A stretch of DNA of 64,000 nucleotides from Anomaloglossus baeobatrachus. Taxonomy: Eukaryota; Chordata; Amphibia; Anura; Aromobatidae. Location of the stretch: the NCBI RefSeq assembly GCF_048569485.1, contig NC_134354.1, positions 453,447,807 to 453,511,806 of the forward strand. Direction: 5' to 3'. Every line of letters starts with the position of its first letter. The first letter of the stretch is position 1. The notes below the pieces were generated by a model, which saw only the letters and a list, made by a program, of their open reading frames with translations, did not search any database and was not told where the DNA came from. Position numbers and translations under genes: made by a program. This document shows, piece after piece, positions 46,044-57,015 of the stretch.

Positions 46044-48048
46044 ACTAGAAGGTGGCCCGATTCTAACGCATCGGGTATTCTAGAATTTATTGTGTAGTTA
46101 ATGTATGATTTTTGTTACATATATAGATGTTGTTGTGCGTAGTTGCCAAGTGTTTGTGTAGAGCGCTGTAAATGTTCTGGGTGTTGTCTGGGTGTGGGGG
46201 TGTGTAAGAGCGGTGTTGTTTGTGTGTTGCGTTGTGTGTGTTGCGTTGTTTGTGGAGCACTGTGTGTCTGCAGCGTTGTGTGTGTGTGGTGCTGTGTGTG
46301 TTGCGCGGTTTATGTGGGTGTTGCGCGGTTTATGTGGGTGTGTGGGTGTGGGGTGCGTATGTATGTTTTGTGGGGAGGTATATTTTGTGCAGTGTGTGTG
46401 TGTTGCCCGGTGTGTGCGTATATTTGTGTGTGCCGCGGTGTTTGTGTGTTGGGTGTTGTGTGTGTGCAGCATTGTCTGTGTGTGTGGGTGTTTGTGTAGG
46501 GCGGTGTTTGTGGTTCCCAGTGTGTGTGTGGTGTGTTGTGCGGTGTGTGTGTGGCTGTGTGTGTGTGTGTGTTTTGGGGGGAGGTGTGCACCCCCATCGT
46601 CCTCTATCCCCCATGCTGTGCACCCCACATCGTGCTCCATCTCCCATGCTGCACACCCCCCTTCGTGCTCCATCCCCATGCTGCACACCCCCATCGTGTT
46701 CCATCCCCCATGCTGAGCAACCCCATCATGCTCCATCATCCATGCTGTGCACCCCCATCATGCTCCATCACCAATGCTGCACCCCCCATCGTGCTTCGTC
46801 CCCCCATGCTGCGCACCCCCATCGTGCTTCATCCCCCCATGCTGCGCAACCCCCATCGTGCTTTATCCCCCCATGCTGTGCACCCCCCATCGTGCTTCAT
46901 CCCCCCGTGCTGCACACCCCCCATCGTGCTCCATCCCCAATGCTGTGCACCCCTCAGAGAGGAGTATAATAGGAGGACTATAATAGGAGGAGTATAATAG
47001 GAGGAGTAGTCCTGGGAAGAAAGGAGTATAATAGGAGGAGTTGTCCTGGGGGGAGAGGAGCATAATAGGAGGAGTATTCCTGGGGGGAGAGGAGCATAAT
47101 AGGAGGAGTAGTCCTGGGGGGAGAGGAGTATAATAGGAGGCGTAGTCCTAGAGAGAAAGGAGTATAATAGGAGGAGTAGTCCTGCGGAGAGAGGAGTATA
47201 ATAGGAGGAGTAGTCCTAGGGGGTGAAAAAGATAATAGGAGGAGTAGTCCTGGGGGGAGAGGAGTATATTAGGAGGAGTAGTCCTGGGGGGAGGGGAGTA
47301 TAATAGGAGGAGTAGTCCTGGGGGGAGAGGAGTCTAATAGGAGGAGTAGTCCTGGGGAGAGAGGAGTATAATAGGAGGAGTAGTCCTGGGGAGAGAGGAG
47401 TATGATAGGAGGAGTAGTCCTGGGGGGAGAGGAGTATAATAGGAGTAGTAGTCCTGGGGGGAGAGAAGTATAATAGGAGGAGTAGTCCTGGGGGAGAGAA
47501 GTATCATAGGAGGAGTATTCCTGGGGAGAGAGGAGTATCATAGGAGGAGTAGTCCTGGGGGGAGAGGAGTATAATAGGAAGAGTAGTCCTGGGGGGAGAG
47601 GCGTCTAATAGGAGTAATAGAAGGAGTAGTCCTGGGGGGAGAGGCGTCTAATAGAAGGGAGTAGTCCTGGGGGGAGAGGAGTCTAATAGGAGGAGTAGTC
47701 CTGGGGGGAGGTGTCTAATAGGTGGAGTAGTCCTGGGGGGAGGTGTCTAATAGGTGGAGTAGTCCTGGGGGGGTGTCTAATAGGTGGAGTAGTCCTGGGG
47801 GCAGGTGTATAGGTGCCCAACGTGTGCCGGGGACGGGGCCGAGTAGCCAACGTGTGCCTGGGGCAGGGCCGGGTGGCCAACGTGTGCCGGGGCCGAGTTG
47901 AGCGGCCGTGTGCAGGGGGCGGGGCCAAGCCGAGCGGCCAATGTGTGTGGGGGGCGGGGCCGGGCCGAGCGGCCAATGTGACGGTTGTCACTGTAATGAC
48001 ATCTTTTTGGAGCAAGACATACAGACAGAGTAAGGCAATTATATATAT
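46044..48048 (+). mobile_element. Minisatellite-bearing repeat element, copy 1
   Basis: Begins ACTAGAAGGTGGCCCGATTC and CATCGGGTATTCTAGAAT, and ends ACAGACAGAGTAAGGCAATT plus an (AT)n tail. The same start and end occur in the copy at 48049-50505. The core has GT-rich DNA (46195-46580), an irregular CCCCCATCGTGCTCCATC array (46590-46955) and a 34-bp array (46965-47800). There is no protein-coding gene and no superfamily was assigned; the AT-repeat tail suggests a retroposon-type end. Confidence 0.7.
46965..47800. repeat. 34-bp minisatellite (AGGAGGAGTAGTCCTGGGG)
   Basis: About two dozen units of GTATAATAGGAGGAGTAGTC plus CTGGGGGGAGAGGA with small length changes. Confidence 0.92.
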
Positions 48049-48484
48049 ACTAGAAGGTGGCCCGATTCTACGCATCGGGTATTCTAGAATTTACGTATTG
48101 TGTAGTTCATGTATGATTTTTGTTATATATATATATGTTGTGTGTAGTTACCAAGTGTTTGTGTAGGCGCTGTACATGTTCTGGGTGTTGTCTGGGTGTG
48201 ACGGGGGTGAGAGCGGTGTTGTATGTGTGTTGCGTTGTTTGTGGAGCGCTGTGTGTCTGTAGCGTTGTGTGTTGCGCGGTTTGTGTGTGTGTGGTGTGTT
48301 TTGGGGGGAGGTATGTTTTGTGCAATGTGTGTGTTGTGCGGTATGTGCGTATATTTGTGTGTGCCGCGGTGTTTGTGTGTTGGGTGTTGTGTGTGTGCAG
48401 CGTTGTTTGTGTGTGTGGGTGTCTGTGTAGGGCAGTTGTTTGTGGTTCCCAGTGTGTGTGTGTGTGTGTGGTGTGTTGTGCACT

Positions 48485-49060
48485 TCCCATCGTGCTCCAT
48501 CCGCCATGCTGCGCACTCCCAAACGTGCACCATCCGCCATGCTGCGCACTCCCAAACGTGCACCATCCGCCATGCTGCGCACTCCCAAACGTGCTCCATC
48601 CGCCAGGCTGCGCACTCCCAAACGTGCTCCATCCGCCATGCTTCGCACTCCCAAACGTGCTCCATCCGCCATGCTGCGCACTCCCAAACGTGCTCCATCC
48701 GCCATGCTGCGCACTCCCAAACGTGCTCCATCCGCCATGCTGCGCACTCCCAAACGTGCTCCATCCGCCATGCTGCGCACTCCCAAACGTGCTCCATCCG
48801 CCATGCTGCGCACTCCCAAACGTGCTCCATCCGCCATGCTGCGCACTCCCAAACGTGCTCCATCCGCCATGCTGCGCACTCCCAAACGTGCTCCATCCGC
48901 CATGCTGCGCACTCCCAAACGTGCTCCATCCGCCATGCTGCGCACTCCCAAACGTGCTCCATCCCCCATGCTGGGCACTCCCAAACGTGCTCCATTCCCC
49001 ATGCTGCGCACTCCCAAACGTGCTCCATCCCCCATGCTGCGCACCCCCCATTGTAATCCA
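48485..49060. repeat. 33-bp minisatellite (CATCCGCCATGCTGCGCACTC)
   Basis: About 17 units of CGTGCTCCATCCGCCATGCT plus GCGCACTCCCAAA, highly homogeneous in the middle. 33 is divisible by 3, which keeps several frames open; these are not genes. Confidence 0.95.
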
Positions 49061-49099
49061 TCCCCCATGCTGCACCAGCATCAGCCTCTCTACCCGCAG

Positions 49100-49490
49100 C
49101 ATCAGCCTTCTGTCCCCAGCATCAGCCCGTCTCTGTCCCCAGCCTCAGCCCCTCTCTGTCCCCAGCCTCAGCCCCTCTCTGTCCCCAGCCTCAGCCCCTC
49201 TCTGTCCCCAGCCTCAGCCCCTCTCTGTCCCCAGCCTCAGCCCCTCTCTGTCCCCAGCCTCAGACCCTCTCTGTCCCCAGCCTCAGCCCCTCTCTGTCCC
49301 CAGCCTCAGACCCTCTCTGTCCCCAGCCTCAGACCCTCTCTGTCCCCAGCCTCAGCCCCTCTCTGTCCCCAGCCTCAGACCCTCTCTGTCCCCAGCATCA
49401 GCCCCTCTCTGTCCCCAGCCTCAGCCCCTCTCTGTCCCCAGCCTCAGCCCCTCTCTGTCCCCAGCCTCAGCCCCTCTCTGTCCCCTCCTC
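49100..49490. repeat. 23-bp minisatellite (CCTCAGCCCCTCTCTGTCC)
   Basis: About 16 units of CCTCAGCCCCTCTCTGTCCC plus CAG with A/C variants. Followed by an irregular CACTCACACACACGATCGCA array to about 49690. Confidence 0.95.
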
Positions 49491-50687
49491 TGGCGACACT
49501 CACACACACGATCGCATCCACTCACACACACGATCGCATACACTCACACACACCCGATCCCGACACTCACACACACGATCGCATCCACTCACACACACGA
49601 TCGCATCCACTCACACACACGATCGCATCCACTCACACACACCCGATCCCGACACACACACACCCGATCGCATACACTCACACACACAGACACTGACGAT
49701 ATCGCACATACGCGCTCACAGTCACAACATCCGGAGATACCACATGCTTCTGGCCATGTGATCCTCCGTCAGGTCCTGGAAGGTCACAACAGCACAGTAT
49801 CGAGGCCGAGAAGCAAGCGATATCGCCGGATGCTGTGAGTGTGTGGATGCGATGTGATGTGTGTGTGAGGTGTGGGAGAGTGAGTGTGAGAGTGAGTGTG
49901 AGCTGATGTGTGTGTGTGTGTGTGTGCGTGTGGATCTTCCGCCGCTACAGGACCTCGATGCGCTTGTAACCATGCCAACGTATCCCGTCCCCCGCTCGCA
50001 CGGGAGCCCACACCACTCCCGTGCGAGCGGGGGATGGGGGATGGGGGGGGGGGGGAGTACAGTACTCACCCCCCTTAACAGCCGTGTCAGTTCGGGGAAT
50101 GCGCAAGGGGGGGAGAGGGGGGGGGGGAGTACAGTACTCACCTCCGTGACAGCCCTGTCAGTTCGGGGAATGCGCGGGGGGAGGTGGGCGGGGCCAGAGC
50201 TAACGTGCGTTGCGTGAGGGGGGCGGGGCATGGCGTGGCCGAATTGCCAATGCCTGCAGGGTGCCGGGGCGAGAGGCCAATCTGTGGGGGGGGCGGAGGC
50301 TGGGCGAGCGGCTGGCCAATCCGTGTGGGGGCGCAACCTGGGCGAGCGGCCAATCGGTGTGGGGGGGCGGGGCCATGGCGAGCCCAGCGGCCAATCAGCT
50401 TTGTGTCACCGTAAGGACATGTCACGGTGACACTGTCACGGTGACACAATTTTGGAGCATGACAGACAGACAGACAGACAGAATAAGGCAATTATATATA
50501 TAGATAGATTGGTCTGAGATTGAATGGTTATTAGTATTTGTTTGGTTATGCAAATATTTCATTTTCTGCTGGTAGCCAGTCACAAGTACAATTTGACAGC
50601 CACAAGTATTTAAAACTGTATTAACCTGCAGATCACCACTATGACTACAGGTAAATACCATTTTTTTTACTGACAGATTCCCTTTAA

Positions 50688-51834
50688 CCCTTATCGCCAA
50701 CCATCATACATGTGCGGTTCAAGTTGGTAGCAGGTAAATGGAGCGGGCTCACTGGGTGATGGCTGTCTGTTGGGCCTCGCTTACCCTACTGGTTAAATTG
50801 GACGAGTGCTGTCAGTGGACACTAACCCGTGTCATTACTATAATTGACCCAATTTTCTCAGGTGAGAGAATCTACGGTCGTGTGACTCTGGCTTTACAGG
50901 TAGGACCTGCTACTAACATTCGTAGGTGGAGTGGAATTCTTCCCGATATTGTTACCCGTGAAAGACCTATGTGCATGTCACTATGGAGCTCCCTTGAAAC
51001 CCTGCCTGTGGCCGGGCTTCAAAGGAGATTGGGATGTTTCCTATATACAGCAATATTATGGCATTGCTGTTTATAGCACAATTGATCAAATGATCGCAGG
51101 TTGAAGTCCCTAAGGGGATTAACAAATACAGTGAAAAGTAAAAAAAAGTTTTAAAAAAATATAAAAAATATCCAGAGTAAAAAAAACATACAGGTTCAAA
51201 TCACCCCTCTTTTCCCCCATTAAAAATAAAGATAATGAAAAATACATGTGGTATCATTGCATCATAAAAGTCCAAGCTATCAAAATATAAAAATAATTAA
51301 CCCAGTGGTAAATGGAAAAAATCAAGAACGTCAAAAATATGTTTTTTGGTCACTTTAATACCACTAAAAATGCTGTAACAAGTGATCAAAACGTTATATC
51401 TATCCCAACATAGAATTGGTAAAAACGTTGTCTTGCCCCGCAAAAAATAAGATCTCACACGGCTCTATGGAACAAAAATTTAAACCATTGCAGATCTCGG
51501 AAAATAGCAACACATCTCCCCTCAAAAAATTTTTTATACAAAGTTCTGATTTTTTTTCACCACTAAAATAAGAAAAAAAAACCTGGACGTTTGGTATCAC
51601 TGTAATCGTACTACAGAGAAGAATTCAATTGTCAGATTGTTTTTTGTGTTGTGTGGTAAAAATGTCAGAATGCTTTTTTTTCAGAATTTTTTTGACGGTT
51701 TCCAGTACACTATGTGGTAAAATGAATGATAACATTCAAAAGTGCAACTCCTCCCACCAAAAAATAAGCCCTCATAAGTTTATGTGGACAGAAAAATAAA
51801 AAAGTAAACGGAAATTGGCCATGTCGGGAATGGG
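50688..51834. mobile_element. TTAA-flanked DNA-transposon-like repeat
   Basis: CCCTTATCGCC at the left and GAATGGG at the right, flanked by TTAA (50684-50687, 51835-51838). The interior is A/T-rich with no transposase. TTAA duplications are used by piggyBac and Kolobok; which one applies cannot be told from this. Confidence 0.5.
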
Positions 51835-52032
51835 TTAAGTGTGGTTTGAGAATAAATTTACTCATCCAAGCAGATTACGCATACACTTATAGTCACAGAA
51901 TCCACGATCAATGCTCAGATCAACACTTACTATATATTACAAAATTACAGAGCAATTAGTGATCTTTAAGAGTCCAGTATATTTATTTCCTGTGATTTAC
52001 TAGTGATTTAATATATAAATTATTGTGCTTAC

Positions 52033-52090
52033 CATTTCCATTGCCTCTTTCTTCAGCTTTCTTTAATTGCACACCTGCCCTAATTCTGGC
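52033..52090 (-). CDS. slc47a: SLC47A-family transporter, penultimate coding exon (58 bp)
   Basis: A 58-bp minus-strand exon with acceptor TTTTTCTTAG before 52090 and donor GTAAGC after 52033. It encodes 19 residues, ARIRAGVQLKKAEERGNGN, plus one base of the next codon. In human MATE1 the equivalent segment follows the ACQQ motif and begins the long cytosolic loop before the last helix. It joins in phase 0 to the upstream exon (ending ACEE) and in phase 1 to the last exon. It lies alone between two transposon-filled introns of about 6.5 kb (45493-52032) and 4.4 kb (52091-56474). It is too short to stand out as an open frame and is recognised by splice sites, phase and homology together. Confidence 0.85.
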
Positions 52091-52603
52091 CTAAGAAAAA
52101 TGAAATGTGATTTTAGAATGTTATACATCTACAAATAAAAAAAACTATGAAAGAATCTGGACACTAATCTTAAAGCACCAGCCCAGCATTTAGGTTTTTT
52201 TTTATTTAGCCACTATAGTGGTATTTTAAATCTAAGTCCCCTGCCTCAATTGTTATACATACCCTCCAGCGTCTTAATATTGGTCTCAGGTAGTTTGTGA
52301 CTTGCCAGCTGCTTCAGTGTTTCATGGAGTGAGCTGGAAGTCACTCTTCAATGCAAGTCTATGAGAGCCCTGTTCTGACTTGTATTGAGAGCTTTTGACC
52401 TAACTTCTGAGTTACAGACAGTCAGAAGTTACGATCACAAGATGGCACCTCGGGAAAACCCCAGAGGGCAGTGTCACGAGCATGGGGACTTAAATTGAAA
52501 GCACTGCTCCAGCGGGGAAAAAAACCTCAAAACGTTGGAGTAGTAATTACCCTAATGACAGCTTTACACACCCTTAGCATTCTTTCAAGCAATTTTATCA
52601 TTA

Positions 52604-53000
52604 AGGCTGTGTGCGCACATGTGCGTATTGCATGCATTTACACTGCTTCTAGCACTGCAGCGTAAATGCATGCGTCCTGCGTCCGCAGCACAATCTATGA
52701 AGATTGTGCATAATCCATCCGCACGTTGCATTTGAAAGCGCAGCGATTTGGAAGCTGAAATTTTGATTTAAATCGCTGCGTTCAAAAATGCAGCATGTCA
52801 CTTTCTTCATGCGCTTTGGATGCAGCTCCCACTCTGTCTATGGGAGAGGCAGCATCCAGAGCGCATAAAATCGGCATTTTTGTTCTGCAGAAACACTGCA
52901 TTCATTATGCAGTGTCTCTGCAGCGATTGGAAACGCACATGTGCTGTCAAATCACTGCAGAGTTTTCTGCAGTGACACGACGCAACGTGCGCACATGCCC
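52604..53000. mobile_element. Harbinger-like MITE with TTA target duplication
   Basis: Termini AGGCTGTGTGCGCAC and GTGCGCACATGCCC form an inverted repeat flanked by TTA (52601-52603, 53001-53003). The interior is GCAGCGTAAATGCATGCG-type palindromic sequence. It lies in the SLC47A-like intron. Confidence 0.7.
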
Positions 53001-53109
53001 TTAGTCATGTGGAATGCCTTTACAATAATCTTGAAGGAGTTCCAAGAGGTGCTGAGTACTTATTGGTTGCTTTGCTTATACTCTGTGCTACAATTTATCC
53101 CATATGATT

Positions 53110-53495
53110 ATGGAGGCTATGCCATCTGACATCGCACTCCATCTCTCTCCTTCTTGGTCCCATAGCATTTACAAACATATGAAGGTGTGTTTTGGGTCAC
53201 TGTTTTTTTCCAATCAAATAATGGTCTCACAAAGTGCAAACCATGTGGGATGGCATGTCAGTGGATAATGATATAGCAGCCATGCTGGGTATTTCTTGAA
53301 TTTGGAAAAAAATCACCTACAGGGTCACGAGGAAAGCATTCCCACACAATCACACCTCCCCTCCATGTTTCACGGTGGACTCCGCACATGTATAAACCAT
53401 CCTCTAACCTTTTATGCATCTCATAAAGACATTGGTGGTTGATACCAAAAATTTTAATTAATGACTCTTCAAACCACAGTATAGATTTACATTGA
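53110..53495 (-). pseudogene. Tc1-like transposase, C-terminal fragment
   Basis: Minus-strand pieces WFEESLIKIFG (the WSDESKIEIFG block), VKHGG-like and VIVWECF (for SIMVWGCF) are recognisable, with several stops and shifts. It continues on the far side of the insertion at 53496-53860. Confidence 0.75.
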
Positions 53496-53860
53496 TTCCA
53501 AAGAAGAAATGAGATCATGGCACTCACAAGGAAAATCCAAGCTGTTCTTTATTCAGTGGACCCGTGGAAGTACCAGGAGATACGAAATGGCCATCATCCT
53601 GAGGAAGCTGGCACCCGGCTCTCTTACCGCTGTTTTACTCCACTTCATGGTTTGAATAAAGAACAGCTCGGATTTTCATTGTGAGTGCCGTGATCTCATT
53701 TCTTCTTTGGAATTCTTGGATTCTTACCTCGTCTCCACGAGCACCCGGGAACCAGCGCAGTGGGTGACTCTGACCGTCCTAGTCTCATTCCTCCCGGGCA
53801 CCAGCACAAGGTACACGACGGTAGTGCACACCCGTACTTCTTTTTTGGCTCTTCACATAT
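53496..53860. mobile_element. PLE-like hairpin insertion with ~17-bp target duplication
   Basis: TATAGATTTACATTGAT precedes 53496 and (bar its first base context) precedes 53879, marking a duplication of about 15-17 bp. Inside, about 53497-53553 and 53655-53711 are inverted copies (CAAAGAAGAAATGAGATCAT / ATGATCTCATTTCTTC type, GCTGTTCTTTATTC / GAATAAAGAACAGC). CTGAGGA with a 6-bp stem and GAAATGGCCATC nearby look like rearranged hammerhead pieces. Variable duplications and partly inverted copies are known for PLEs. Confidence 0.55.
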
Positions 53861-54023
53861 AGATTTACATTGATCTAATGTCTAGGTATTGTGTTGCATG
53901 ACTCCAAGCCATCTTTTTATTTGTGGTCCTCAGTAGTGAATACTTTGCAGAAATTTGATCATAAAAGGCCTGCTGCTCACAGTCTCCTGTGGACAGTTGA
54001 TGTTGAAATGTGCCTGCTACTCC
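53861..54023 (-). pseudogene. Tc1-like transposase, middle fragment
   Basis: The minus strand begins with SSRHISTSTVHRRL, the helix-turn-helix end conserved in Tc1 transposases (NRHISTSTVQRRL-type), followed by decayed sequence. It joins the fragment ending at 53495 once the 53496-53860 insertion is set aside. Confidence 0.75.
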
Positions 54024-55535
54024 ACCATGTTTTTCCAAAAATAAGCCCTCACCCAAAAATAATCCCTAGCAGGGATTTTCAGCATTTTCGGAGCAAGGCT
54101 TAAATATAAGGCCTCTCCCGAAAATAAGCCCTAGTCGTGGTTCAATAATGAATTGTCCGTGCAGCTAAAAAAGTTAAAGATACTGCAGGACACTTCATTA
54201 TAGACAGTGGGCATCCCGCAATCACACTCACCAGACACCGAGCAGAGGCCCTGCCGTGATCGCACCCGAGTACACATCCGATCTCAAACACACACAATCA
54301 GATCTCACACACACACAATTACATTGCACACACAAACATCCGATCTCACACACACACATCCGGTCTCACACACACATCCGGTCTCACACACACATCCGGT
54401 CTCACACACACACACATCCGATCTCACACACACACACATCCGATCTCACACACACACACACACATCCGATCTCACACACACACACACACATCCGATCTCA
54501 CACACACACACACATCCGATCTCACACACACACATCCGATCTCACACACACACATCCGATCTCACACACACACATCCGATCTCACACACACACATCCGAT
54601 CTCACACACACATCCGATCTCACACACACACATCCGATCTCACACACACATCCGATCTCACACACACAATCAGATCACACACACACAATTAGATTGCACA
54701 CACAAACATCCAATCTCACACACAAACATCCAATCTCACACACACACATCCAATCTCATACACACACACACATCCGGTCTCACACACACACACACATCCG
54801 GTCTCACACACACACACACATCCGGTCTCACACACACACACATCCGGTCTCACACACACACACATCCGATCTCACACACACACATCCGATCTCACACACA
54901 CACATCCGATCTCACACACACACATCCGCTCTCACACACACACAATCAGATCACACACACAAACATCCGATCTCGCACACACAATCAGATCGTACACACA
55001 CACATCCAATCTCACACACACATAATCAGATCACACATACAAACATCCGATCTCACACACATTGCATCACACACACACTCAACACATCCAGCGACACAAA
55101 TTTCTTCTGGCTGGCAGAATCCTGAGAGGCTGTGCAGTGAAGCGCAAGGACCTGCCGCAAGCCTAGCTTACAGTACCTGCGGACACGTGGCTTCCTCTCA
55201 TCATTCCCTGCCACTGGAAGTATTCTGTAACACTGGATGTAATGTGTGTGTGTGTGTGTGTCAGTGTCAGAGTCATCCAGCCAGCCAGAAGCAGGGGAGT
55301 ACGGCGTGCAGCACCCATCGGAGATCACAGGGAGGACCTGGGAGCCACGCAGATGTCTGGGTCTGGTAAGTATGAGTCTCCTGGGAAGTGAGGTGTCTGC
55401 TTTTTTTGGTGGGTAAACTTACCCCCAACCATGTTTCTCCAAAAATAAGACCTCCTCCAAAAATAAGCCCTAGTGCTTTTTTTGGGGAAAAAGAAAAGTA
55501 TAAGACGGTGTCTTACTTTTGGAAAAACACGGTAT
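54024..55535. mobile_element. Terminal-inverted-repeat element with CA-rich array, inserted in the Tc1 copy
   Basis: ACCATGTTTTTCCAAAAATA at 54024 and the inverse ACCGTGTTTTTCCAAAAGTA ending at 55535 are the termini; a sub-terminal near-copy lies at 55430. The interior is mostly the CACACACATCCGATCTCACA array. No transposase; superfamily not assigned. Confidence 0.65.
54270..55090. repeat. CA-rich minisatellite (ACACACATCCGATCTCAC)
   Basis: Dozens of units of about 18-26 bp, differing mainly in CA-run length, with CCGGTCTC, CCGATCTC and ATCAGATC variants. Confidence 0.95.
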
Positions 55536-55790
55536 CTGAGGTGCTGACAATTTGCAGTTTCTGAGGCTGGTTATGCTGATGATCTTATCCTGTGCAAAAG
55601 AGGTAATTCTTCGTCTTTCTTTCTAGGGGAGGAAGAGACAGTTTTATCATAGTGATTGATGGTTTTCATGACTAACTTGAGGATACAGTCAGGGTTCTAG
55701 CAATTTTCTGGGATTGACTGATATTTGTTATTTCTCTTAGTTGAATGGCTCTTGCAATATTATAACTTAGAAGGGATGATGAATAGAGCT
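55536..55790 (-). pseudogene. Tc1-like transposase, N-terminal fragment
   Basis: The minus strand gives ARAIQLREIT and ISQSQKIARTL, then KTKNY and ITSLRN, matching the paired-type DNA-binding region (RGRPRVTSAAED, RVTSLRN) of the Tc1 family seen in the fragments at 53110-54023. Same copy, split by two later insertions and by point decay. Confidence 0.65.
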
Positions 55791-56474
55791 TAGCACCATA
55801 TGGACCTGCTGTGCTAACACTGACTCTGCAAAACACAACTTATAGTAGCAAACACTTTTTGTAGGCCCGTGATTGCACAAGTGAACTCTGGACGAGGCAC
55901 ACGCGTTCATTGGAAGCTATTGTAGGTTTCTATCTGATGAACTTGACTGAAAGAATGGCAAGAGTGTGTAAACCTTTCATCATAGTAAAACAAGAGATTC
56001 TTCTCAGTATCCCGTATACTCTGGAACTCACTCACTACCTCAGCATATAAGATTGTCTATCACAATTTAAATCATCAGAGGCAACCTGAAAACCCATCTC
56101 TTCAGGAAAACTGACAGCATCCAATAACCATAATGAGACGTCATTGCCACCTGAGCTGTTCCATCCCCCTATCCTACTGTCTCCTTCCCAAACCTTTTAG
56201 ATTGTAAGCCCGTAAGGGCAGGATGCTCTCCCTCTCTGTTAAAGTTATGTCACTGTTAGTTTATGGCTATTGGATGATGTTTGTATTTTACACATGTAAA
56301 CCCTCTTCAACCTCTATGGAACCCTTGAATTAGTGGTACATTAAAATGATACTAATATATAGCATAGTGGCACCTTCGTCCATCAATCAAACATTCATGG
56401 CTTTTGATATGAGTAGTAATACTTGCAACGTAAGCAGCAAAAAAGCAACTTTTCTATTAATCCAACATATTTAC
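55791..56474. other. Intron sequence without recognisable features
   Basis: There is an AACCCATCTCTTCAGG / TAGATTGTAAGCCCGTAAGG stretch (56090-56225) that looks like an interspersed repeat end. No gene. Confidence 0.35.
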
Positions 56475-56569
56475 CTCTTCACATGCCCGATTCCAATCCA
56501 TATGCAAAATGTACGGCACATAGATGAAGCTCTGCAAGGCCACTGGGCATAACAGCCCAGTCCATAAAC
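56475..56569 (-). CDS. slc47a: SLC47A-family transporter, antepenultimate coding exon (95 bp)
   Basis: A 95-bp minus-strand exon. The acceptor is an A/T-rich tract ending in AAAG before 56569, and the donor is GTAAAT after 56475. After two bases finishing a Gly codon it reads LWTGLLCPVALQSFIYVPYI, then LHMDWNRACEE. This aligns with the penultimate helix of human MATE1 (GLWSGIIICTVFQ, then LNWKKACQQ), where the conserved GLW, the N-W and the following AC are the landmarks. It ends on a whole codon, as the next exon requires. The exon that should precede it (encoding the VGLPIG-type helix) was looked for between 56.7 kb and the right edge and not seen, so the rest of the gene most likely lies beyond 64000. 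Confidence 0.88.
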
Positions 56570-57015
56570 CTTTAAAATGAAATGTAAAACAGCTTTATCA
56601 TAATGACAATGCCAAGAGCTCTGTGTTTTGGGTGGAAAGTCCTTCAATGTCTTGCTACACAGCACCATGCTAGCACAGAGAAGGAAGTAGAAACTTCTGA
56701 CACAATGCCATCTAATTCATAGATTCTCTATTCCCAGAAAAGTTATTAATTCAGAAAGTGATAACTGTTAAATGAAGGACCATATGGACAGTTTGAGACA
56801 AAATAGCTATACTTTGTATTAAAGCAAGCCTCTATCCCTGGATTATAAGTGACTATGCAATTGTCATGTTTAGTCAAATCACCTGTTGTCGTATATGCCT
56901 TCCGTGGCTCAGATCAGTGCTACGTTTCTCCTGCTTCCAAGATAGCACAATAGCATGGTGAGAACTATGGTAAGTCTAACCACAACTCCCTTGCTTTTGT
57001 TATGCAACAGCAGAG

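Larger units (their letters stand above)
48049..50505 (+). mobile_element. Minisatellite-bearing repeat element, copy 2 (head to tail)
   Basis: Same start (ACTAGAAGGTGGCCCGATTC) and end (ACAGACAGAATAAGGCAATT plus (AT)n) as copy 1, with the first ~430 bp and the final G/C-rich CCAAT-containing part shared but a different repeated core: 33-bp units, then 23-bp units, then CA-rich DNA. Confidence 0.7.

Noticed and set aside
48485-49060. Regular 33-bp units considered as a CRISPR-like array
   Set aside because: The units are contiguous with no unique spacers, and the context is a eukaryotic transposon.
46098-49838. Several open frames of 200-570 residues rich in Cys/Val, Pro/His or Met-Ala-Asp repeats
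   Set aside because: All are produced by GT/CA-rich DNA and 33-, 34- and 23-bp arrays, with overlapping frames equally open on both strands.
54207-55125. His/Thr/Ser-repeat frames of 161 and 289 residues
   Set aside because: Direct translation of a CA-rich minisatellite.
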